A stretch of 64,000 nucleotides of DNA, from assembly GCA_002914805.1 (NCBI GenBank), contig JXTB01000014.1, positions 1,522,721 to 1,586,720 on the forward strand. The letters are read 5' to 3'. This stretch comes from Parasponia andersonii (lineage: Eukaryota; Streptophyta; Magnoliopsida; Rosales; Cannabaceae). Positions 58,789-64,000 of the stretch are shown piece by piece. The notes beneath the pieces are model-generated. The model had not been told where the DNA came from, searched no databases, and worked only from the letters and a program-made list of their open reading frames with translations. Every line of letters begins with the position of its first letter. The stretch's first letter is position 1. The translations under genes and the position numbers were made by a program.

Positions 58789-58791
<3 letters not shown>
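56403..58791. other. 3' flank of the FHA-AAA gene and AT-rich intergenic DNA
   Basis: The first few hundred bases are the likely 3' UTR. No further gene is seen. From about 57890 to 58790 the text is full of short TGTGAC/GTCACA motifs, with a diverged unit of about 160 bp repeated at 58160-58263 and 58319-58426 (ATAATTCATGACAGTCATA). Confidence 0.5.

Positions 58792-58832
<41 letters not shown>
58792..58832. repeat. (TA)n microsatellite, left of a MITE
   Basis: A TA run directly abuts the left end of the inverted-repeat element at 58833; a matching (AT)n run (59104-59134) abuts its right end. Confidence 0.95.
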
Positions 58833-58834
<2 letters not shown>

Positions 58835-59101
58835 TTGCCAATCCAATAGGTATTTTTTTGTTTACTTATGGGTAGGTGTATTTTTTTTAGCCGTTAGATC
58901 ACCGATGATCCAATAGCTATAATGAAGTGCATGAAAAGACGTGCATCATTAATGCTCTTTCTTTCTCTTACTTTTTACAATAAAAAAATGTGCATGCTAA
59001 ATTTTCATTGACCAAATTGATACCATAGATAAAAAAAAAGACCTATTTTTCATTGACCAAATTGATACCATAGATAAAAAAAAAGACCTATTGGATTGGT
59101 G

Positions 59102-59103
<2 letters not shown>
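58833..59103. mobile_element. MITE-like element inserted in a (TA)n tract
   Basis: The left end GGTTGCCAATCCAATAGGTA and the right end (revcomp GACACCAATCCAATAGGTCT) form imperfect inverted repeats of about 28 bp. Both ends meet TA-repeat DNA, so the target site is TA-like and its exact duplication cannot be read. It is 271 bp long and non-coding. A 45-bp unit near the right end is duplicated exactly (59002-59046 and 59047-59091). The family is not determined. Confidence 0.65.
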
Positions 59104-59139
<36 letters not shown>

Positions 59140-59179
59140 CATAAGCAAGGCAAAGGATGAGTGGAGTGTAATTCTTCTC

Positions 59180-59271
59180 AAGGGACTCATCGTGAGTCCC
59201 TTGAGCTTCTTCTTAGTTTTGTCAATGGCCGTCTTGTACTTCTCAGTTAGAGCTGGGTAGTGCTTCCCCAT
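59180..59271 (-). pseudogene. Ascorbate peroxidase N-terminal fragment
   Basis: Minus-strand codons from ATG 59271 read MGKHYPALTEKYKTAIDKTK then KKLKGL, the start of a cytosolic-type ascorbate peroxidase. After that, similarity is weak (SPLRRITLHSS may echo the next conserved block) and no heme- or catalytic-site region follows, so only the first 26 or so codons survive. A full enzyme would remove hydrogen peroxide using ascorbate; this fragment cannot. Confidence 0.6.
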
Positions 59272-59559
59272 GAAAACAATCCTGATTCCAAAACCCTAAA
59301 AAAGTTTAGATCGAGTAATCCAAAGCCAAATCCATCTACATTTTGCCAATGAAACAAAATTTTTAAAAAAAGTCTAGATTGAGATCGATTTCATGAATGA
59401 TCGTCATCACTAACCGTGGAAAAAAAGCTTCAGAGTGAGATGAAAAACCCTAGAACACACATATGATGGGCACGAGTAGACCATAAGCTCAGGTGAAGGT
59501 TTTGGGGAAATGAGGTGAATTGAAATCAAGATATAGGGTAGGAAGAAAAAGAGAAGATG

Positions 59560-59985
59560 AGGTAGTATTGGATCTGCAAACCTTGAAAATGGCTTGAAGC
59601 AGCATCGTCTTCGACGTCCATATGGCCAAAAGTTGGCCTAGACGGTCAACGAGGAGGGGCATGGAGGCAACAATGGCGGCGAATTCTTGGCGGGCAATGT
59701 GTAGAGCGACGTCAGCCAATCTGGAGAAGGGTTGGGACTTGGTCAAGTCATAAAAGAGGTGGAAGATGGGTGGGTATTTGTGGAGGAAGAAGGCAACAAT
59801 GTGGTTGAGGTGGAGCTTCTGGGAGAGTTTGGAGAGGAATTGGAGGGAGAGGATGGTGTTTCTAGGATTAGCGAAGATGAGGTCTTAGATGGAGACAAGG
59901 TTTCTGGGATTGGCGAGGCTGAAGTCTTGGTGTTGGGTAATTTTGGTTAGGAGGGTATTTTGGTCTTTTAGCTTCTTCAAGACTT
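59560..59985 (-). pseudogene. PORR-domain (plant organelle RNA recognition) fragment
   Basis: On the minus strand, reading right to left: VLKKLKDQNTLLTKITQ, a stop near 59885, then LSQKLHLNHIVAFFLHKYPP, IFHLFYDLTKSQPFSRLADV and RQEFAAIVASMPLLVDRLGQ, ending at AIFKVCR. The HKYP-IFHLF and LPLLVDRL patterns are typical of the N-terminal half of PORR proteins, which bind introns in chloroplast or mitochondrial RNA. The stop and the missing C-terminal half mark a pseudogene or a captured fragment. It lies 290 bases from the peroxidase fragment in the same orientation. Confidence 0.55.
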
Positions 59986-60099
59986 CTAGAAAAGAAATTT
60001 TCAAAGTCACTTATAGAAAAGTAAAAAAAAAAAAAAAGGCAAAACACTCGTACGGAGCATAATTTCCCATGGTAATAAGGGGTGTTGAGCAAAATACCG

Positions 60100-61960
60100 A
60101 AACATGGCCGCTCTTCATAGAAAATGGTTAGCTATGTTAGTTTTGGTAGCAAAATGGCCAGTGGCTTAGTTATACTCGCAACAAAAATTGATATAATAAT
60201 TGAAATGATAGTATAAAAACTAATGTACTGACACATAACTTCGAAATATTGATATATTGATATATGATCGTTTAGCAAAAAAGATGAAAAATAACATGAC
60301 CATTTAGCAAAGAAATGAAAAAAAAAAACAAATCGTCTATTAAATGAAATGAAAAAGACGATTTGTTATGAAAGAACTTTCTTTCTTTTTTTTTTTTTTT
60401 TTCTTTTTTAAATCTATCTTGGCCGATGAAAAGTTAACACTAGTCTTCAATTTCGCTAGATGTTAAGACTGTTGATGAGATTAGTTTCGTTCCAGAATGT
60501 TATATGCTAAAGTGCATGTGTTGGAGCTTAAAAACAACTTTTACATATAGTTTAAAACCACCTAACTAACCTAATTGAAGTTGTCTATTGCTTGATGCAT
60601 GCCACTTTCAAGTATCATGGAAAGATGTAAGCCAACTTTTTCTTAGAATAAGACCAAATATTAGAGTTGAAAGGTTTATTTTACCCTCTACCTGAAGTAA
60701 ATTCATTATACTCTTTTTGGGTCAAAAAGTAAATCTATTTACGTCGAATAAAATATCGAACTTAACATGATTTACATTTTTTTAAAACCAAAGTAAACTG
60801 AGTTATTCTATTGCTTTTATTTATGAATAGAAAACTAAACCCATTTATAACTTAGATTGCAGTGGAAATAAACTAAGAAAAACACAAGAATAGCTTTTCT
60901 ATAATAAATACATTAGAGTCCATGCACTGGTGTTTTGAGTTAAAATGACTTTTCTACCATTATTCTTAGATCATCTTTTTTAGGAGTGTCATAATATTAG
61001 TAAGCATAGTAAATGTGGTTAGTCTAGAGAAGTCATAAATTTATGAGTACAACCCTCATTAATATTTATATTTTGACGCTCTTAAAAGGTGATTTGGGTA
61101 AGAAAATGACCTTCTCCCATTTTATGTTAATCGACATCATTAGAAAAAATCGCTTAAATCAAGGTTACCTTGCCAAAAAATAAATGCAAATAAAATTGTC
61201 TTCTAAAGTTATTTTTGCAAAAGAACTCTATAAAAAAAGCCATTAAAAAAAAATACTCTTAGATATGAGGCTTATATAAATATGGTTGAATTTTGTGCCC
61301 ATTTTAAACAAACGTTCATTTTTCTAAATGATGTAGTAAAATGATTGGTATATAAGTGGATATACTAAGTATAAAATATGATTTACCTAATACAAAAATT
61401 TATATACGAAGTATGTAAACTAAAAATGTCTATAAACACGTAAACTAAAGTTGGTATATAAGTGAATATACTAAGTCTAAATTTAGATACACTTGATCGT
61501 TTAACTATAAAAAGAAAAGAGTGGACATTTATTGAAGCAAAGCGTGAAAAAAATACACTTACCCTAATTTCTCCTTAGTTAGGGAAAGATATCGAGTTTC
61601 TAAGATTTTTACTTACAAAAAAAAAAAATTACAAAAATANTTAAAATAGTTTTAGACCAATTTTTAAAATAGCAGCTAGTAACTGATAGTTAATTTTGAA
61701 ACAATGATAACTAGTGACCAAAAATATTTAAAATCAAAAAATATTTTAAGTAGCAATAGAAATATGAAAATTAATAAAAAATAGAAAAAAAGAACAAAAA
61801 AAAAAGAATGTATTATAACTGGTAATTAGTAATAAGTAACTAATTTTAAATATTGGTGACTAGTATCTATTTTAAAAAATGATATTTTTTCTAAAAAATG
61901 TGGTACCAAAATTGAAATAAAGAAAACGGATCCACCTATTTTTCAAAATCTTTTAAAAAA
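60100..61960. other. AT-rich intergenic sequence
   Basis: No gene or bounded element is recognised. There are long A and T runs and one N at 61640. Confidence 0.5.
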
Positions 61961-61971
61961 ATGTCGTGTAT

Positions 61972-62432
61972 AGCCTAATTTTGGGAAAAGTTTATAAATA
62001 CCCGTTTTTAAAACCATATTTTTATAAATACCTATTTTTTATTTTTATTTCATAATTACACGTTTTATACCTATTTTTAGAGAAATATAGACCAGTACTA
62101 TTTTATAAATTTTATATATTAAATGTATACCGTAGTTTACGATTCATGAATAAAAATTACTCTAAAAATTGATACACATTTTAAAATGTATATTATAGAG
62201 CAAATTTATAATAAAAAATATAAATCATGGTAAATATTTACATTGTAAATATATATAGTTCATATTTTAGACATAAAATGTGTACATCATGAATAAAATT
62301 TAATTTGTAAATATGGACTACTCATATTTTGCATATAAAATATGAACCATAAAACAGGTATTTTTGGAAAAAAATTAGAAACAAGTATTTATGAAATTAG
62401 TTTTAAAATGGGTACCAGGCGTAAATTTATCC
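61972..62432. repeat. AT-rich fold-back sequence, possible MITE
   Basis: The left part (TTTATAAATACCCGTTTTTA) is loosely inverted at the right part (revcomp ACCCATTTTAAAACTAATTT). The core repeats TATTTTxxATATAAAATATG-like palindromes. A related but shorter inverted pair may occupy about 62515-62765. Boundaries are approximate. Confidence 0.4.
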
Positions 62433-63080
62433 TTAATTTTCTCATAGATATCTCAAAAACTGTTCGGCCTAAATTACTCCTACATTTGAGAAGTTTATAC
62501 TGAGGACTCGTCCTTATGCCTTATATTTCACAAATACCAATTTTTTATTTTGTTTCAAAATACTCGTTTCTTGGTATACATTTCACATGTAAAATATATA
62601 TGGTATACATTTATAATATAAATTCTTATCTAAAGTTTACATTTATAGAGTAAATGGATACATATGGTATACATTTAGAATATGGACCGATTTTTATGTA
62701 TACTTATATATACCTATAAAATACTTGTGGCACGTATTAAAAATAGGTATTGATGAAATAAAAATACAAAAAAGTGTAGACCAAAATGTGGTTAGGAAAA
62801 CGGGCCTTTCCCCCTAAATTTCCCCAAAGCTGGCCCCTAAAAACTTATTCTAATGGGCCTTACTCATTACAGTAAAGTCCCTAAAACAAAAGAACAAACC
62901 GATTCCGGTAGTTGTCTTCTTCTTCCACAGTCCCTTTTCCTTGCCGTAATCTCTAATTTAAGCTTATAGTTATCGACTGAGAAACCGTTAGTGACCGACT
63001 CACATATTTTCTGGGGCATTTTCTCGCCAACCAAACGGCCGGGAAAGAAAAGTGTTTCAGGGACCGAATTTCGAGGTCCA
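62433..63080. other. Intergenic DNA and 5' flank of the COG2 gene
   Basis: After AT-rich repeats the composition becomes more balanced from about 62880, consistent with promoter and 5' UTR. An in-frame ATG at 62991 extends the COG2 frame but the added residues do not resemble the family, so I treat it as leader. Confidence 0.5.
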
Positions 63081-64000
63081 ATGGCGGATACGGTCTCGGC
63101 GCCACCCAGATCTGCCACTGACCTCTTCTCCGATCCGCTCGACGGCCACCCCCTCTGGTTCAAGCCCGAGCTCTTTCTCTCTCCCGATTTCGATTCTGAA
63201 TCCTACATATCCGAGCTCCGAACCTTCGTCCCTTTCGACACTCTCCGATCCGAGCTCCAGAGCCACTTGTCGTCCCTGAACCACGAGCTGATCGACCTGA
63301 TCAACCGCGATTACGCCGACTTCGTCAACCTTAGCACCAAGCTCGTCGACGTGGATGCCGCGGTGGTGCGAATGCGGGCTCCATTGGTGGAGCTCAGAGA
63401 GAAGATCGAGCAGTTCAGGGGATCGGTGGAGGCAGCCCTTGTGGCTTTGAAGAATGGTTTGAAGCAGAGATCGGATGCTGCCTCTGCTAGGGAGGTCTTG
63501 GAGCTTTTGCTTGATACGTTTCATGTGGTCTCTAAGGTATATCAAAGTTATTTAATTTGACTGAGTTTGAGAGCGTATTATTGCGTGAGTTTACGGCTCT
63601 TTGAGATTCGTTGCAGGTTTTTTCAGTAAATTGGAAAATGGGTTGGATTTTTTTAGTCTTATTGATCTATTACTTGTTATTTTCAAGTGTTATGGAGCGA
63701 AAGTATAGAATGACATTCTTTAATACATAGATATTTTTCGTTAAGCTGTAAATCGAATTTATTGACTAAAATTCTGTAGTTATCGAGTCCTCATGGTTGT
63801 AATTTTGTTGGGTCTACACTCGTCTTGTATACACTTATCTTTTGTTCCATTTAAAGGACTTTTTCCTTGTACTTCTATTAGAGATATTGAAAATTAAGCT
63901 CAGTTAGCCAAGTGTGTTGAGTTGTCTATGTTGTGGAAAATCAAATATTGGATCTATAATAGTGTGTAGTTGATTCTTACAGATCTCGAGCCTCTTGATT
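63081..64000 (+). CDS. COG2: Conserved oligomeric Golgi complex subunit 2, first exon (partial)
   Basis: Exon 1 is 63081-63536 (152 codons) and ends VVSK before a GT donor. It starts MADTVSAPPRSATDLFSDPL, and blocks such as HPLWFKPELFLSPDFDSESY and NRDYADFVNLSTKLVDVDAA match plant COG2. A short coiled coil follows (RAPLVELREKIEQFRGSVEA). The remaining exons lie beyond the window; 63537-64000 is intron and I find no second exon in it. COG2 is part of the lobe A subcomplex of COG, which tethers vesicles recycling within the Golgi. The upstream in-frame ATG at 62991 is an unlikely start because the family begins at MAD. Confidence 0.93.

Noticed and set aside
62991..63080. In-frame upstream ATG that would extend COG2 by 30 residues
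   Set aside because: The added residues do not resemble the family, whose members begin at MAD; probably leader sequence.
63961..64000. ACAG followed by ATCTCGAGCC as a second COG2 exon
   Set aside because: The translation does not continue the expected COG2 sequence after VVSK.

Overview
The window is nuclear DNA of a flowering plant, almost certainly a eudicot. It is AT-rich, its genes have short GT-AG introns, and it holds plant-type Ty3/gypsy and Ty1/copia retrotransposons, a Mutator-like element, MITE-like inverted repeats and many (TA)n microsatellites. I cannot name the species. A run of nine N (46005-46013) and one N (61640) show it comes from a draft assembly. I found no organelle, bacterial or viral segment and no convincing tRNA or rRNA gene.

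Five ordinary host genes are supported. They are a six-exon SAP-domain protein (782-4168, +); a single-exon cytochrome P450 of the CYP94B type, probably a jasmonoyl-isoleucine hydroxylase (24561-26150, +); a two-exon SWP73/BAF60 subunit of SWI/SNF (35534-37652, -); a 27-exon FHA plus AAA-type ATPase whose spliced frame stays open for 1242 residues (46965-56402, +); and the first coding exon of COG2, a Golgi tethering subunit (63081 onward, +, cut by the window end). They do not form a pathway. Their order does look ancestral: from memory, Arabidopsis keeps SAP next to CYP94B1, CYP94B2 next to an SWP73 gene, and COG2 close to an FHA-AAA gene, each pair at a different locus.

The space between genes is mostly transposon. 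6920-9070 is a 2.15 kb solo LTR with a perfect 5-bp target duplication. 10583-22210 is an old, dead gypsy element of the Tat type on the minus strand, with 0.9 kb LTRs, an antisense ORF that has its own TATA box, a 100-bp tandem array, and a gag gene broken by a perfect 49-bp inverted duplication. 26312-31507 is a decayed copia element lying 161 bp past the P450 stop codon. 33276-34112 is a solo LTR related to the gypsy element. 42361-44648 is a Mutator-like element with long inverted arms and an exact 9-bp target duplication, split by a 1.67 kb solo LTR that has its own 5-bp duplication. Near 59-60 kb two unrelated gene fragments (ascorbate peroxidase and PORR domain) lie side by side beyond a small MITE.

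No new multi-gene system is evident. The most unusual observations are the fold-back duplication inside gag, the antisense ORF with its own promoter, the 100-bp array, the nested Mutator-like/LTR insertion, a near-perfect hairpin at 5213-5317, and the merged gene order.
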